The notes beneath the pieces are model-generated. The model saw only the letters and a list, made by a program, of their open reading frames with translations. It had not been told where the DNA came from and made no database searches. Shown piece by piece: positions 34,476 to 43,424 of a stretch of 64,000 nt of DNA (positions are counted from its first letter, which is position 1; the number at the start of each line of letters is the position of its first letter). The stretch covers positions 182,349-246,348 of the forward strand of contig JAHWKU010000002.1 in the NCBI GenBank assembly GCA_019347715.1, in the 5' to 3' direction. Both the position numbers and the translations under genes were made by a program. This stretch comes from Actinomycetota bacterium (GTDB taxonomy: Bacteria; Actinomycetota; CADDZG01; JAHWKV01).

Positions 34476-35900
34476 ATGTCTCTTCCCGATCAGTCCGTTG
34501 ACTTTCCCGGCTGGTATCAGGAGGTCGTCAAGCGCGCCGAGATGGCTGAGAACTCGGTTACCAGGGGCGCGATGGTCATCAAGCCCTACGGCTATGCGAT
34601 CTGGGAATTCATGCAGCAAGGGATGGATCGCAGGATCAAAGAGACCGGCCATCAAAACCTGTACTTCCCGTTGCTGTATCCCCTTCGTCTATTGGAAAAG
34701 GAAGCCGATCACGTCGAAGGCTTCACTCCTCAGGTCGCGATAGTCACTCATGCAGGAGGTTCCAAGCTCGAGGAGCCGCTCGTGATCCGTCCCACATCCG
34801 AAGCAGTCATCTGGGCGACTTACAAGAATTGGATCCAGAGCTATCGAGATCTGCCTCTTCTTTACAACCAGTGGGCAAACGTGCTGCGCTGGGAGATGCG
34901 CCCGAGGCTGTTCCTTAGGACAACCGAATTCCTTTGGCAGGAAGGACACACTGCTCACGAAACCGAACAAGAAGCGATGGCCGAAAGCAAGATGATCCTT
35001 TCCGATGTCTACCGGACTACAGTTGAAGAGGACTTCGCCATGCCGGTCATCCCCGGCAGGAAGAGCGCATCGGAGAGATTTCCAGGTGCCCAGGAGACAT
35101 TCACGATCGAGGCGCTCATGCGCGACGGCAAGGCTCTGCAAGCAGGAACATCTCACTACTTCGGCCAGAACTTTTCGCGGGCATACGATGTGAAGTTCCA
35201 AAGCCGCGATGGGACCGAAGAGCATCCGTATTCGACGTCTTGGGGGGCATCCTCCCGTCTCATCGGTGGCGTTGTCATGGTTCACGGAGATGAAAAAGGG
35301 CTGCGTCTGCCTCCCAAGCTCGCTCCATATCAAGTGGTCGTTGTCCCGATCTACAAGGGAGACCAGGACAAGGCGAAGGTGCTGGATGCCTGTAATGCAG
35401 TCGCCAAGATGCTCGATGGCCTCCGCGTGAAGATCGATGATCGAGAACACTTTCGGCCCGGTTACAAGTTCAACGAATGGGAACTCAAGGGAGTGCCCGT
35501 GCGGCTTGAAATAGGCGCAAGGGAGGTTGATGCGGACGAGGTTGTGGTCTATCGACGCGATCTCGGCGAAAAGCAGACGGAACGGCTCGCGGAAGTGGGT
35601 GAGCGTGCTAACTCGCTCATGGCCGAGATTCAAAGCACTCTGTTCGATCAGGCCGAGGTGTTTCGCGACGAACACACCCATGTACCGGAGTCTTATGAGG
35701 AATTCAACGAACTGCTCTCCAGCGCTGCAGGGTTCGTCCGAGCACCCTGGTGCGGAGAGGCTGCTTGTGAGGAGAAAGTGAAGGCCGAAACAAAGGCTAC
35801 GAACCGGGCTCTTACGCTCGAGCCCGAAGCGATGACGACGGCGTGCATCGTCTGCAACAACGACGCCAAAGAGATGGCCCTATGGGCCCAGGCTTATTAG
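34476..35900 (+). CDS. proS: Prolyl-tRNA synthetase, archaeal/eukaryotic type
   Basis: A 474-residue class II synthetase. It begins directly with the catalytic core (FPGWYQEVVKRAEMAENSVTRGAMVIKPYGYAIWE), has motif 2 NVLRWEMRPRLFLRTTEFLWQEGHTAH, and lacks the INS editing insertion of the bacterial type. A C-terminal zinc-type domain follows the anticodon-binding domain, with two Cys near PWCGEAAC and two in ACIVC. This architecture belongs to the archaeal/eukaryotic ProRS class, which occurs in some bacteria. It should therefore lack cis-editing of Ala-tRNA(Pro) (inference). A TAATAT box 6 nt upstream suggests leaderless expression. Confidence 0.95.
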   Translation: MSLPDQSVDFPGWYQEVVKRAEMAENSVTRGAMVIKPYGYAIWEFMQQGMDRRIKETGHQNLYFPLLYPLRLLEKEADHVEGFTPQVAIVTHAGGSKLEEPLVIRPTSEAVIWATYKNWIQSYRDLPLLYNQWANVLRWEMRPRLFLRTTEFLWQEGHTAHETEQEAMAESKMILSDVYRTTVEEDFAMPVIPGRKSASERFPGAQETFTIEALMRDGKALQAGTSHYFGQNFSRAYDVKFQSRDGTEEHPYSTSWGASSRLIGGVVMVHGDEKGLRLPPKLAPYQVVVVPIYKGDQDKAKVLDACNAVAKMLDGLRVKIDDREHFRPGYKFNEWELKGVPVRLEIGAREVDADEVVVYRRDLGEKQTERLAEVGERANSLMAEIQSTLFDQAEVFRDEHTHVPESYEEFNELLSSAAGFVRAPWCGEAACEEKVKAETKATNRALTLEPEAMTTACIVCNNDAKEMALWAQAY

Positions 35901-35908
35901 CTAATCGG

Positions 35909-36343
35909 CTAATCCGATAGAGGTTCGAAGATATTTATCAGCAGGTTGAAGGCCACGACGAGCGCGCCGAGCCAAAAAGCTACCTTCAAGATACGAGAGC
36001 GATCTTCCGGTTCATCTCTGGCCTCCATGGTTAGGAAGGCGCCGCTCATCCCGAAGACGATCCCAAGCCCAGTCCAAAACAATGGGACCGCGAGCAACAA
36101 GCCGATCACGCTTGAGGTGAGTGCCAGTTTCGCTCGTTTCGATGCCTCTTGAGCCAGGACCTTCGGAATGGCCCATCCAAAGATGACTGCCGAGAAGACG
36201 AGCGCCGAAGGAATCGTGATCAAAAGAGTTTTGACCTGTTCCCCCTTGGCCCCCTGATCTCCCAGGACGGGGTAGACCGCGACGAGAGCAGCACCGGACG
36301 CCAGGGCCGCAGTGATCAATCCGATCTGAATCCGAAGTGACAT
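35909..36343 (-). CDS. Small hypothetical membrane protein (four predicted spans)
   Basis: A 144-residue protein not assigned to a family. Four hydrophobic stretches are visible: IGLITAALASGAALVAVYPVL, LLITIPSALVFSAVIFGWAIP, SSVIGLLLAVPLFWTGLGIVF and AFWLGALVVAFNLLINIF. No catalytic motif is seen. The ATG at 36343 has GGAG 8 nt upstream; a TTG three codons earlier is less likely. It converges on proS with 8 nt between stops and diverges from the ATP-grasp gene. Confidence 0.65.
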   Translation of the reverse strand: MSLRIQIGLITAALASGAALVAVYPVLGDQGAKGEQVKTLLITIPSALVFSAVIFGWAIPKVLAQEASKRAKLALTSSVIGLLLAVPLFWTGLGIVFGMSGAFLTMEARDEPEDRSRILKVAFWLGALVVAFNLLINIFEPLSD

Positions 36344-36381
36344 GGTCTCCAATTTATTGACCGGTGAGTGGATAGGTCAAC

Positions 36382-36387
36382 TACAAT
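36382..36387 (+). promoter_or_regulatory. Putative -10 box of the ATP-grasp gene
   Basis: TACAAT lies 45 nt before the GTG at 36432, after the divergent membrane protein's start. It supports the GTG over the upstream in-frame ATG at 36342, which lies upstream of this box. Confidence 0.45.
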
Positions 36388-36431
36388 TCCGAATCTATCG
36401 TAAGTGCCGGCGGCAGAAATCGGGGGAACTC

Positions 36432-37961
36432 GTGGGCGAAAACGAAGTCAATCAGGACGTCATCGATCGTTTTGGGGCGGTCCAAGCTCGGTTAACGGAG
36501 CTATGGAAGTCGATGCGGACCTTCTCGAGCGACGAGCAGACCATCGTGGTGGTTCCATCAATGACGCTCGACAAGGTCGAAGACGTTGGATCGATGATGC
36601 AGCCTTACGAGGAGCGATTCCTGTTTCTCCTTTTGTTGCTGAGACAACCGCGCGCTCGTCTTGTCTATGTCACCTCGCAGACGATTCTTCCCAGCATCAT
36701 CGACTACTATCTCGATCTTCTCCCAGGCGTAATTCCCAGCCATGCCAGGCCCCGTTTGTTCACAGTCGCCGTGCACGATTCGACTTCCAGACCGCTCAGC
36801 CAGAAGATCCTGGAACGTCCAAGGGTGATCGACAAGATCCGATCGCTTATCCCCGATCCTGTGCGGGCTCATCTCATTCCTTACAACACGACCGAGCTCG
36901 AGAGGGATCTGGCGGTAGCTCTCGGGATTCCGATGTACGGAGCAGATCCGAAATTCTTTCCGCTGGGAACCAAGAGTGGGTGCAGGAGAATTTTCTCCGA
37001 AGAGGGGGTTCGCCATCCGATCGGCTTCGAAGATCTCTATTCGTCCGATCAGGTGGTCACGGCAATCGCCAAGATGCGCGCAGACAAACCTCGAATACGT
37101 GAGGTCCTGGTGAAGCTGAATGAAGGAGTCGCAGGAGAGGGCAATGGCGTCATCGATCTTCGAGGACTTCCCGAACCAGGGGGGGCCGAGGAGCTGAAAC
37201 AGATCGATGCTCGGCTATTTGATCTGAAGCTCGAGGACACATCCACCGATCCTGAGACCTATTTCCGAAAGCTCGAGGCCAGAGGGGGGATCGTTGAGGA
37301 GCGAATCGCCGGAGAAGAGTTCCGATCTCCTAGCGTTCAACTTCGAGTCACTCCCCTCGGAGAGCTCGAGATCCTCTCGACACACGATCAAGTTCTGGGA
37401 GGAGAGTCCGGTCAGACCTATCTAGGCTGCCGATTTCCAGCCGATGAGTCCTATGCGGCTTCCATAACGAGGGAGGCTGCCAAAGTCGGTGCCAGGCTTG
37501 CCCGCGAGGGTGTCATAGGGAGATTCGCTCTCGACTTCGTTGTCGTGAGAAACGAAGACGGCTGGGATCCGTACGCGATCGAGATCAACCTGAGAAAGGG
37601 AGGGACCACTCACCCTTTCCTCACGCTTCAGTTCCTGACCGATGGCACATACGATCCCGAATCGGGAGTCTTTACGGCTCCGAGTGGCCGATCCAAGTGT
37701 TTCGTCGCGAGCGACCATCTCGCGAACCCTCACTACCGCGGGCTGCTCCCAGACGACCTTTTCGACATCGTCGTCACTAACGGCCTGCACTTCGATCAGT
37801 CCAGGCAGACCGGCGTCGTCTTTCACATGATGAGCGGTCTAACAGAACATGGCTCGATCGGCCTCACCGCGGTCGGCGACGATCATGAAGAAGCAGAGGC
37901 TATCTACAACCGTGCAGTCGAAGTGCTCGATCGGGAAGCTCTCGCGGCTTCGACGCCTTAG
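36432..37961 (+). CDS. PGM1-like ATP-grasp peptide ligase family protein
   Basis: A 509-residue protein with a pre-ATP-grasp N-terminal domain (about 1-180) and an ATP-grasp core: a nucleotide-binding Lys in VLVKLNEGVAGEGNG (Lys228), VEERIAGEEFRSPSVQLRV, and the metal-binding end AIEINLRKGGTTHPF (Glu384, Asn386). The block LSTHDQVLGGESGQTYLGC and the C-terminal domain match the family of PGM1, the ligase of pheganomycin biosynthesis, and its many standalone actinobacterial homologs. No precursor peptide or biosynthetic cluster is seen here. The GTG at 36432 with a GGGGGAAC site is preferred. It converges on the C26 hydrolase gene. Confidence 0.8.
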   Translation: MGENEVNQDVIDRFGAVQARLTELWKSMRTFSSDEQTIVVVPSMTLDKVEDVGSMMQPYEERFLFLLLLLRQPRARLVYVTSQTILPSIIDYYLDLLPGVIPSHARPRLFTVAVHDSTSRPLSQKILERPRVIDKIRSLIPDPVRAHLIPYNTTELERDLAVALGIPMYGADPKFFPLGTKSGCRRIFSEEGVRHPIGFEDLYSSDQVVTAIAKMRADKPRIREVLVKLNEGVAGEGNGVIDLRGLPEPGGAEELKQIDARLFDLKLEDTSTDPETYFRKLEARGGIVEERIAGEEFRSPSVQLRVTPLGELEILSTHDQVLGGESGQTYLGCRFPADESYAASITREAAKVGARLAREGVIGRFALDFVVVRNEDGWDPYAIEINLRKGGTTHPFLTLQFLTDGTYDPESGVFTAPSGRSKCFVASDHLANPHYRGLLPDDLFDIVVTNGLHFDQSRQTGVVFHMMSGLTEHGSIGLTAVGDDHEEAEAIYNRAVEVLDREALAASTP

Positions 37962-37971
37962 CCCGCTGCGC

Positions 37972-38694
37972 CTATTTGCCTGAAGCGGCGAGGACAAGCC
38001 AGTCGAATAAGGCTTGTTGCGCGGGATCTTCTGCAGCAGTCATCTCTGGGTGCCATTGCACACCGATGATCCTGCCGTCTGCTGTCTCCAGGCCCTCGAT
38101 CGTGTCGTCCTCCGCACTGGCGGAGATCTCCAGGCCGTCGGCTATTTTGTCGACCGCCTGGTGGTGATGCGAAGAGCACTTCGCGCTCGTCGCCTGCATC
38201 ACCTTGGACAACGCTGATCCTTCGAAGATGTTCACCCGATGAGTGCCCCACTGCTGGTTGAAGCCATGGGTGACCTTCCCTTCAGGCACGATGATGTGCT
38301 GATGAAGGGTTCCGCCCAATGCGACGTTCAGGACCTGGATGCCACGGCATATCGCAAGGACGGGAATATCGACGGACATGGCTGCCCTGACGAGGGATAT
38401 CTCGAAGGAATCGCGATCCTGGGACACGCCGTACACCTCGGGCACGCTCTCCTGGCCATAGACGGAGGGGTCGATGTCCCCACCCCCGAGCAGCAAGAGG
38501 CCTGCGAACCGGGATAGAAGCTCCTTGCCTTCGGCCTCATCGATAGGGACCGGATGCAAGACGGCCTCCTGTCCGCCGGCCTTCTTTATTGCGGTGAGAT
38601 AGGTGAGAGGGGCAGCCACGGCCCCGGTGAATGGCCATCCCTCGACTCCGCCTACAGGCACTGGTCTTCCCGGAATAGCAATCAGAGGTCTCAT
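37972..38694 (-). CDS. Class I glutamine-amidotransferase-like hydrolase (peptidase C26, gamma-glutamyl-GABA hydrolase family)
   Basis: A 240-residue enzyme of the PuuD/C26 family that hydrolyses gamma-glutamyl amide bonds. The nucleophile Cys is in VLAICRGIQVLNVALGG, and the His and Glu of the triad are in IGVQWHPEM. LLLLGGGDIDPSVYG supplies the oxyanion region. No synthetase domain is fused. PuuD acts in putrescine breakdown, but no other puu gene is present, so the substrate is open. Its stop is 10 nt from that of the ATP-grasp gene. It diverges from the rimP-nusA operon. Confidence 0.88.
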   Translation of the reverse strand: MRPLIAIPGRPVPVGGVEGWPFTGAVAAPLTYLTAIKKAGGQEAVLHPVPIDEAEGKELLSRFAGLLLLGGGDIDPSVYGQESVPEVYGVSQDRDSFEISLVRAAMSVDIPVLAICRGIQVLNVALGGTLHQHIIVPEGKVTHGFNQQWGTHRVNIFEGSALSKVMQATSAKCSSHHHQAVDKIADGLEISASAEDDTIEGLETADGRIIGVQWHPEMTAAEDPAQQALFDWLVLAASGK

Positions 38695-38749
38695 GTTCTG
38701 CCGAGCCTAAAAGAAAGGCCCATCGTTTGCCGCCATTTTGGCCCGGTCC

Positions 38750-38755
38750 TATACT
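38750..38755 (+). promoter_or_regulatory. Putative -10 box of the rimP-nusA-infB operon
   Basis: TATACT, with a predicted start near 38762, gives a leader of about 107 nt that contains an intrinsic terminator before rimP. Confidence 0.5.
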
Positions 38756-38795
38756 CGATGCAGCAACGCGAAAGGCTCTTGGCTCGACATATGAC

Positions 38796-38824
38796 GAAGT
38801 GGGCGCCAGGCCCACTTCTTTTTT
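38796..38824 (+). terminator. Intrinsic terminator/attenuator in the rimP-nusA leader
   Basis: A 9-bp perfect stem GAAGTGGGC / GCCCACTTC with a 5-nt loop (GCCAG) is followed by six Ts. It lies between the putative promoter at 38750 and the rimP start at 38869, so it can act as an attenuator for the whole operon. A second small hairpin (GGCCC-AGAA-GGGCC) follows. B. subtilis NusA is known to autoregulate by such a leader terminator upstream of its rimP-nusA operon. Confidence 0.85.
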
Positions 38825-38868
38825 GGCCCAGAAGGGCCCCGAAGGCCCGAAGGAATGAGGAGGTGGAT

Positions 38869-39369
38869 GTGATCCGTGCTGAGACGGTTGAGGCAGTGCG
38901 GGCCACCTGCGAGTCCGTCATCGCCTCCCACGATGTCGAGTTGGTGGATTTCGTTCTCACCAAGAGCGGAAGGGGCCAGCTTTTGAGGATCACGCTGGAT
39001 CGTCCCGACGGAGCGTTACCTCTTGGAGAGATCGAAGGGATTTCAAGGGAGCTCTCTAGGGCCCTCGATCTGAAGGATCCGATTGAAGGCCGGTACATCC
39101 TCGAGGTTTCGTCGGCCGGGCTGGAGCGCCCGCTGACCAAGCCTTCGGACTTCAGCCGCTTCGAAGGGAGACTCGCCAAGGTGAAAGTACGAGAGCCCAT
39201 CGAGGGCGGAAAGGTCTTTCAAGGAGAGATCGTTTCGTCAAACGATGAGACCTTCGTTATCTCCTCGGAGGATGGGATGCGGGTAGAGATCCCGTATTCA
39301 TCAATTGTGAAGGCCAATCTTCAGGTCGACTGGAGCAAAGAGCTGAAGGGCATCAGGGAGGGAAAGTGA
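38869..39369 (+). CDS. rimP: Ribosome maturation factor RimP
   Basis: A 166-residue 30S assembly factor. SVIASHDVELVDFVLTKSGRGQLLRITLDRPDG, EGISRELSRALD and YILEVSSAGLERPLTKPSDFSRF are the family blocks. The GTG at 38869 has GAGGAGG at 38857-38863; a GTG at 38863 would lie inside that site. The stop overlaps the nusA GTG (GTGA). It is the first gene of the rimP-nusA-infB operon, downstream of the attenuator. Confidence 0.95.
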   Translation: MIRAETVEAVRATCESVIASHDVELVDFVLTKSGRGQLLRITLDRPDGALPLGEIEGISRELSRALDLKDPIEGRYILEVSSAGLERPLTKPSDFSRFEGRLAKVKVREPIEGGKVFQGEIVSSNDETFVISSEDGMRVEIPYSSIVKANLQVDWSKELKGIREGK

Positions 39370-40565
39370 ATCCGATTGATCTTGATGCGCTTCGCTTGGT
39401 GGAGCGCGAGAAGGGCATCTCTTTCGAGAGCGTCGTGTCTGCGCTCGAGCAGGCACTCGCCGCCGCCTACCGGCGAATGCCGGAGGCCGAGGGCGACGAC
39501 GCGCGGGTTGAAATAGGCCGGCAGTCAGGCGATGTGAAGGTCTTTGCCCAAGAGGTTGAGGAGAACGAAGAGACCGAGGAGAGAACGGTCACGAAGGAGT
39601 GGGAGGTCTACCCTCAAGATTTTGGACGGATCGCCGCTCAGACTGCAAAGCAAGTGGTCCTTCAACGGCTCAGGGATGCCGAGCGTGAAGTCACTTATGG
39701 AGAGTATTCCGGCAGGGAAGGCGACATAGTCACTGCCATCGTTCAGCAAACGGATCCACGATACGTGCTTCTCGATCTCGGCAAAGGAGTCGAGGCACTG
39801 TTGCCTCAAGCCGAACAGGTTCCAGGAGAGCGGTACGACCACGGCAGCAGGGTCAAGGCTTACATCGTGGAAGTAAGGCGTTCCCCCCGGGGGCCGCAGA
39901 TCATTTGCTCGCGCACGCACCCCAATCTGATCCGCAAACTGTTCGAGCTCGAGGTTCCGGAGATCGTCGACGAGATCGTCGAGATTCGCCAGGTTGCCAG
40001 AGAGCCGGGACACCGCTCCAAGATCGCCGTGGCCTCCAGTGACGCCAACGTCGATCCGCAGGGTGCCTGCATCGGGCCGAAGGGAGCGCGGGTCCGGGCC
40101 GTGATGAACGAGCTTCGAGGGGAGAAGATCGATATCGTCAAATGGGCGGAGGATCCGGCCGATTTCGTCGGCCAGGCGCTTTCACCCGCAAAGGCGAACT
40201 CGGTACGTATCGACCCCGAGACCCAGACGGCGGAGGTCATCGTGCCGGACTTCCAGCTTTCGCTGGCCATTGGAAAAGAGGGTCAAAACGCCCGCCTGGC
40301 GGCCCGTTTGACGGGCTGGCGGATCGACATCAAGAGCGAGACTCAGGCAGAGCAGGAATCCGCGCGGAAGGCCGCAGCAAGAGCCGCGGCAGAGGCGACT
40401 GCGAAGCCACCTGCGGCCACCACCGAAGAGTCACCTGCGGCCACCACCGAAGAGTCACCTGCGGCCACCACCGAAGAGTCACCTGCGGCCACAACCGAAG
40501 AGCCACCTGCGGCCACAACCGAAGAGCCAGCTGCCGCGCCGGCAATCTCGGAAGAGTCTTCTTAG
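39366..40565 (+). CDS. nusA: Transcription termination/antitermination factor NusA
   Basis: A 399-residue RNA-polymerase-binding factor. The N-terminal domain (about 1-100) is followed by S1 (EGDIVTAIVQQTDPRYVLLDLGKGVEALLP), KH1 and KH2 (ACIGPKGARVRAVMNEL; LAIGKEGQNARLAARLTGWRIDIKSE). A low-complexity tail with five copies of an 8-residue repeat ends the protein, and the E. coli acidic repeats are absent. The GTG overlaps the rimP stop. ylxR, which usually follows nusA, is missing: infB begins 52 nt downstream. Confidence 0.96.
   Translation: MNPIDLDALRLVEREKGISFESVVSALEQALAAAYRRMPEAEGDDARVEIGRQSGDVKVFAQEVEENEETEERTVTKEWEVYPQDFGRIAAQTAKQVVLQRLRDAEREVTYGEYSGREGDIVTAIVQQTDPRYVLLDLGKGVEALLPQAEQVPGERYDHGSRVKAYIVEVRRSPRGPQIICSRTHPNLIRKLFELEVPEIVDEIVEIRQVAREPGHRSKIAVASSDANVDPQGACIGPKGARVRAVMNELRGEKIDIVKWAEDPADFVGQALSPAKANSVRIDPETQTAEVIVPDFQLSLAIGKEGQNARLAARLTGWRIDIKSETQAEQESARKAAARAAAEATAKPPAATTEESPAATTEESPAATTEESPAATTEEPPAATTEEPAAAPAISEESS
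40406..40525 (+). repeat. Five tandem 24-bp units in the nusA 3' end
   Basis: The unit encodes (S/P)PAATTEE. The copies are nearly identical at the DNA level (only the first codon and one Thr codon vary), which points to recent slippage or recombination. They lie in the disordered C-terminal tail of NusA. Confidence 0.95.
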
Positions 40566-40603
40566 CCTTCCGCCTTTTTATCCTGCCTGCCGCCTGCGTG
40601 GGA

Positions 40604-40609
40604 TATCTT
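40604..40609 (+). promoter_or_regulatory. Possible internal -10 box of infB
   Basis: TATCTT lies 8 nt before the ATG at 40618 in the nusA-infB gap. It could give a near-leaderless infB transcript in addition to operon read-through. The evidence is a hexamer and spacing only. Confidence 0.3.
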
Positions 40610-40617
40610 TAATGCCC

Positions 40618-42699
40618 ATGGCAAAGATGCGCGTACACGAATTGGCCAAGGAGCTGGGACTCAGCTCCAAAGAGGCCATAGCCAAGCTGGCTGAACTGGG
40701 AGTGGAGGTAAAGAGCCACTCCTCTTCGGTGAGCGAGGCCGAGGCAGACCGTCTGCGGTCAACACTGAACGGCGGCGCACCCGCGCCGGCTCCCGCTGCG
40801 AAACCTGCGGCACCGCCGCCGGAGCCTAAGAGAGTGCCAGAGGCCGAAGCGCCGCCTCCGGCACCAAAGAAAACCCCAGAGGCGGAAGCGCCACCCGAAG
40901 AACCGGCGGCCGTGGCCGAGCCTGGTCCGGCCGAGCCCGCTGTAGCCGAGGCCATCCACATCTCGAGGGGAGCAACGGTTGAGGAGTTTTCCGGAAAGAT
41001 TGGCCAGCCGCCCAACCAGGTGATCAAGACCCTGTTGTCGATGGGGACCATGAAGACCATCGCCCAATCGCTGACCGACGAGGAGATCGAACTTCTCGCA
41101 ATGGAATTCGGCGCTTCTGTCGAGGTTGTGTCGCCAGAAGAGGATACGGAAGTCGAGATCGATCTAACCGAAGCGGAGGATCCTTCAACCCTGCTTGCCA
41201 GGGCCCCTGTCGTGACGGTGATGGGCCACGTCGACCATGGAAAGAGCTCGATTCTCCAGCACTTTCGCAAGCGGGAGATGCTCTCTTTCGAAGCTGGTGG
41301 AATCACTCAGGCCATCGGCGCCTATCAAGTTCATTCCAACGGCAAGGAAGTAACTTTCATCGACACGCCTGGTCATGAGGCTTTCACTCAGATGCGGGCC
41401 AGGGGAGCGCAAGTAACCGATCTGGCAGTGCTTGTTGTTGCGGCCGACGACGGGGTGCAGCCCCAGACGGTTGAAGCGCTGGATCACGCCAGAGCGGCCG
41501 GAGTCCCGGTATTGGTGGCGGTCAACAAGATCGATCGCCCTGAAGCCGATCCCACCCGGGTTCGACAGCAGCTGGCTGAGCTCGGGCTGCAGCCGGAAGA
41601 GTGGGGCGGTGACACCGTATACGTTGATGTTTCGGCCAAGAACGGCACGAACATGGATCAGCTGCTGGAGATGATTCATCTCATCGCCGAACTGCAAGAG
41701 CTGAAAGCCAATCCCAACACCTCAGCTCGAGGCGTCGCGATCGAGGCTCACCTCGACAAAGGGCGGGGGGCAGTCGCAACTCTCATCGTTCAAAGGGGGA
41801 CCTTGAAGGTCGGGGACCCAGTGGTTTGCGGAAGCGCATGGTGCCGGGTTCGGGCATTGACCGACGAGAACGCTCAGCACGTCGAATCCGTTGGCCCATC
41901 CGATCCGGTGCAGGTAACTGGATGGTCCAAGGTGCCCCAAGCCGGAGACGACTTCAGAGTTGCGAAAGACGAACGGGAAGCAAAGCACATCGCCCAGGAA
42001 AGAGAAGCGAAGTTTCGGCAGGCCGAACTCGTTGCGGCATCCAAGCCGAGAACCCTCGCAGACTTGTTGTCTCTCACCCAGACCGGCGAGATCCCGGGTC
42101 TCAACTTGGTCGTAAAAGCAGACACCCAGGGTTCCCTTGAGGCACTCATCGATACTCTGGAAAAGCTCGACCAGACGGAGGTAAGCATCAATATTCTGCG
42201 GCGCGGCGTTGGCGCGATCTCCGAGAACGATGTGACGCTGGCCGCAGCATCGGGGGCCATCGTGGTTGGTTTCAACGTCAGGGCCGACGCCAGCGCGAGG
42301 CAGCTGGCCGAGGCCGATGGAGTCGACGTGAGACCTTACGAGGTCATCTATCAGCTTCTGGAGGACATTGAGCAAGCCACTAAAGGCCTCCTTGCCCCAG
42401 AACAAAGGGAGGTCGTGCTGGGTTCGGCCGAAGTAAGAGCCCTCTTCCGCACTCCCCGCGGCGTGATCGCCGGCTGCTACGTCACGGAGGGACAGATCAT
42501 TCGCGGGTCCAAGGCGAGGCTAATCCGGGAGGGTGCCATCGTATATACGGGGGACGTCTCATCCCTGCGACGTTTTAGGGACGACGTGAGAGAAGTCGCT
42601 TCGGGCTTCGAATGCGGAGTCGGTATCGAGGGCTACAACGACATAAAGGAAGGCGACATCATCGAAACCTTCGAGGTTCGAGAGGTCGCACGCACTTAG
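40618..42699 (+). CDS. infB: Translation initiation factor IF-2
   Basis: A 693-residue GTPase that places initiator fMet-tRNA on the ribosome. An IF2_N domain ([29 protein letters not shown]) is followed by a short Ala/Pro/Glu linker (about 50-105), a second IF2_N-like segment ([24 protein letters not shown]) and the G domain ([21 protein letters not shown]). Domains II, III and IV follow (the last carries GTPRG-like [12 protein letters not shown]). At 693 aa it is short for Actinobacteria, where linkers often push IF-2 beyond 900 aa. ATG 40612 is an alternative start. Confidence 0.97.
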   Translation: MAKMRVHELAKELGLSSKEAIAKLAELGVEVKSHSSSVSEAEADRLRSTLNGGAPAPAPAAKPAAPPPEPKRVPEAEAPPPAPKKTPEAEAPPEEPAAVAEPGPAEPAVAEAIHISRGATVEEFSGKIGQPPNQVIKTLLSMGTMKTIAQSLTDEEIELLAMEFGASVEVVSPEEDTEVEIDLTEAEDPSTLLARAPVVTVMGHVDHGKSSILQHFRKREMLSFEAGGITQAIGAYQVHSNGKEVTFIDTPGHEAFTQMRARGAQVTDLAVLVVAADDGVQPQTVEALDHARAAGVPVLVAVNKIDRPEADPTRVRQQLAELGLQPEEWGGDTVYVDVSAKNGTNMDQLLEMIHLIAELQELKANPNTSARGVAIEAHLDKGRGAVATLIVQRGTLKVGDPVVCGSAWCRVRALTDENAQHVESVGPSDPVQVTGWSKVPQAGDDFRVAKDEREAKHIAQEREAKFRQAELVAASKPRTLADLLSLTQTGEIPGLNLVVKADTQGSLEALIDTLEKLDQTEVSINILRRGVGAISENDVTLAAASGAIVVGFNVRADASARQLAEADGVDVRPYEVIYQLLEDIEQATKGLLAPEQREVVLGSAEVRALFRTPRGVIAGCYVTEGQIIRGSKARLIREGAIVYTGDVSSLRRFRDDVREVASGFECGVGIEGYNDIKEGDIIETFEVREVART

Positions 42700-42718
42700 T
42701 GGGCATTAGCCCAACACC

Positions 42719-43012
42719 ATGTTTATAGGAATAGCCCGTTACGATTTTATTGTTCGAGACTCGACCTCACTGAAGGACAAGCGGAAAGTCGTAAGAAGCA
42801 TCGTCGGCACACTGAGGTCGAAGTTCAACGCTTCTATTGCGGAGGTGGACCACGTGGATCTACGTCAAAGAGGAGCAATCGGAGTTTCCTGTACTTCCAA
42901 TTCGGCATTCCATGCCAAGAAGATGCTGATGGAAATGGAGCGTGTGCTGCGCAATCAGTACTCGATCGAAATTCTCGATGTTCTGACGGAGGTGGTGACT
43001 CCCGATGCCTAA
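42719..43012 (+). CDS. DUF503 (YlxP-like) protein
   Basis: A 97-residue small protein of the DUF503/YlxP family, found between infB and rbfA in many bacteria. SLKDKRKVVRSIVGTLRSKFNASIAEVDHVDLRQRGAIGVS is characteristic. The function is unknown; the constant position suggests a role in ribosome assembly or translation initiation (inference). It starts 19 nt after infB and overlaps rbfA by 8 nt. Confidence 0.92.
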   Translation: MFIGIARYDFIVRDSTSLKDKRKVVRSIVGTLRSKFNASIAEVDHVDLRQRGAIGVSCTSNSAFHAKKMLMEMERVLRNQYSIEILDVLTEVVTPDA

Positions 43013-43424
43013 GACCTATCCGCGCGGGGACCGAGTCGAGGAGCAGGTACGGCATGTTCTGTCGGAGGCCGTTGCAGAATTGAAGGATCCACGAGTTGGA
43101 TTCGTCACTATTACCGCCGTAAAGGTGACTCCAGATCTGAGACACGCCAAGGTATTCGTGAGTGCGCTCGGATCGAGGGACCAGAGAGATGCTTCGATCG
43201 AAGCGGTCCGTCACGCCGCTCCGCATCTCCGTTCGGTCCTGGGTCGGGAGGTCAGACTCAAGTACCTGCCCTTCTTGGAGATCGTCGAAGACACCACCGC
43301 AGATCAGGGAGAGCGGATCGAGTCTCTGCTTCGCGAGGTAGGGGTCTCGAAGCCCCCATCAGTCGAGAAGCTCGATGATGCGGGCGAACTAGAAGAAAGC
43401 GATGAGGCCGACGAGACTTCATGA
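43005..43424 (+). CDS. rbfA: Ribosome-binding factor A
   Basis: A 139-residue KH-type 30S maturation factor. RGDRVEEQVRHVLSEAVAELKDPRVGFVTITAVKVTPDLRHAKVFVS is canonical. An acidic C-terminal tail of about 20 residues follows (LDDAGELEESDEADE). The start overlaps DUF503 and the stop overlaps the nrnA ATG (ATGA). Confidence 0.95.
   Translation: MPKTYPRGDRVEEQVRHVLSEAVAELKDPRVGFVTITAVKVTPDLRHAKVFVSALGSRDQRDASIEAVRHAAPHLRSVLGREVRLKYLPFLEIVEDTTADQGERIESLLREVGVSKPPSVEKLDDAGELEESDEADETS

Noticed and set aside
34689-35681. Minus-strand ORF of 330 codons
   Set aside because: It is antisense to proS with no recognisable protein motif; proS is complete and conserved throughout.
36342-36431. ATG at 36342 as start of the ATP-grasp gene
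   Set aside because: It lies upstream of a TACAAT promoter box and adds a non-conserved segment; the GTG at 36432 has a ribosome binding site.
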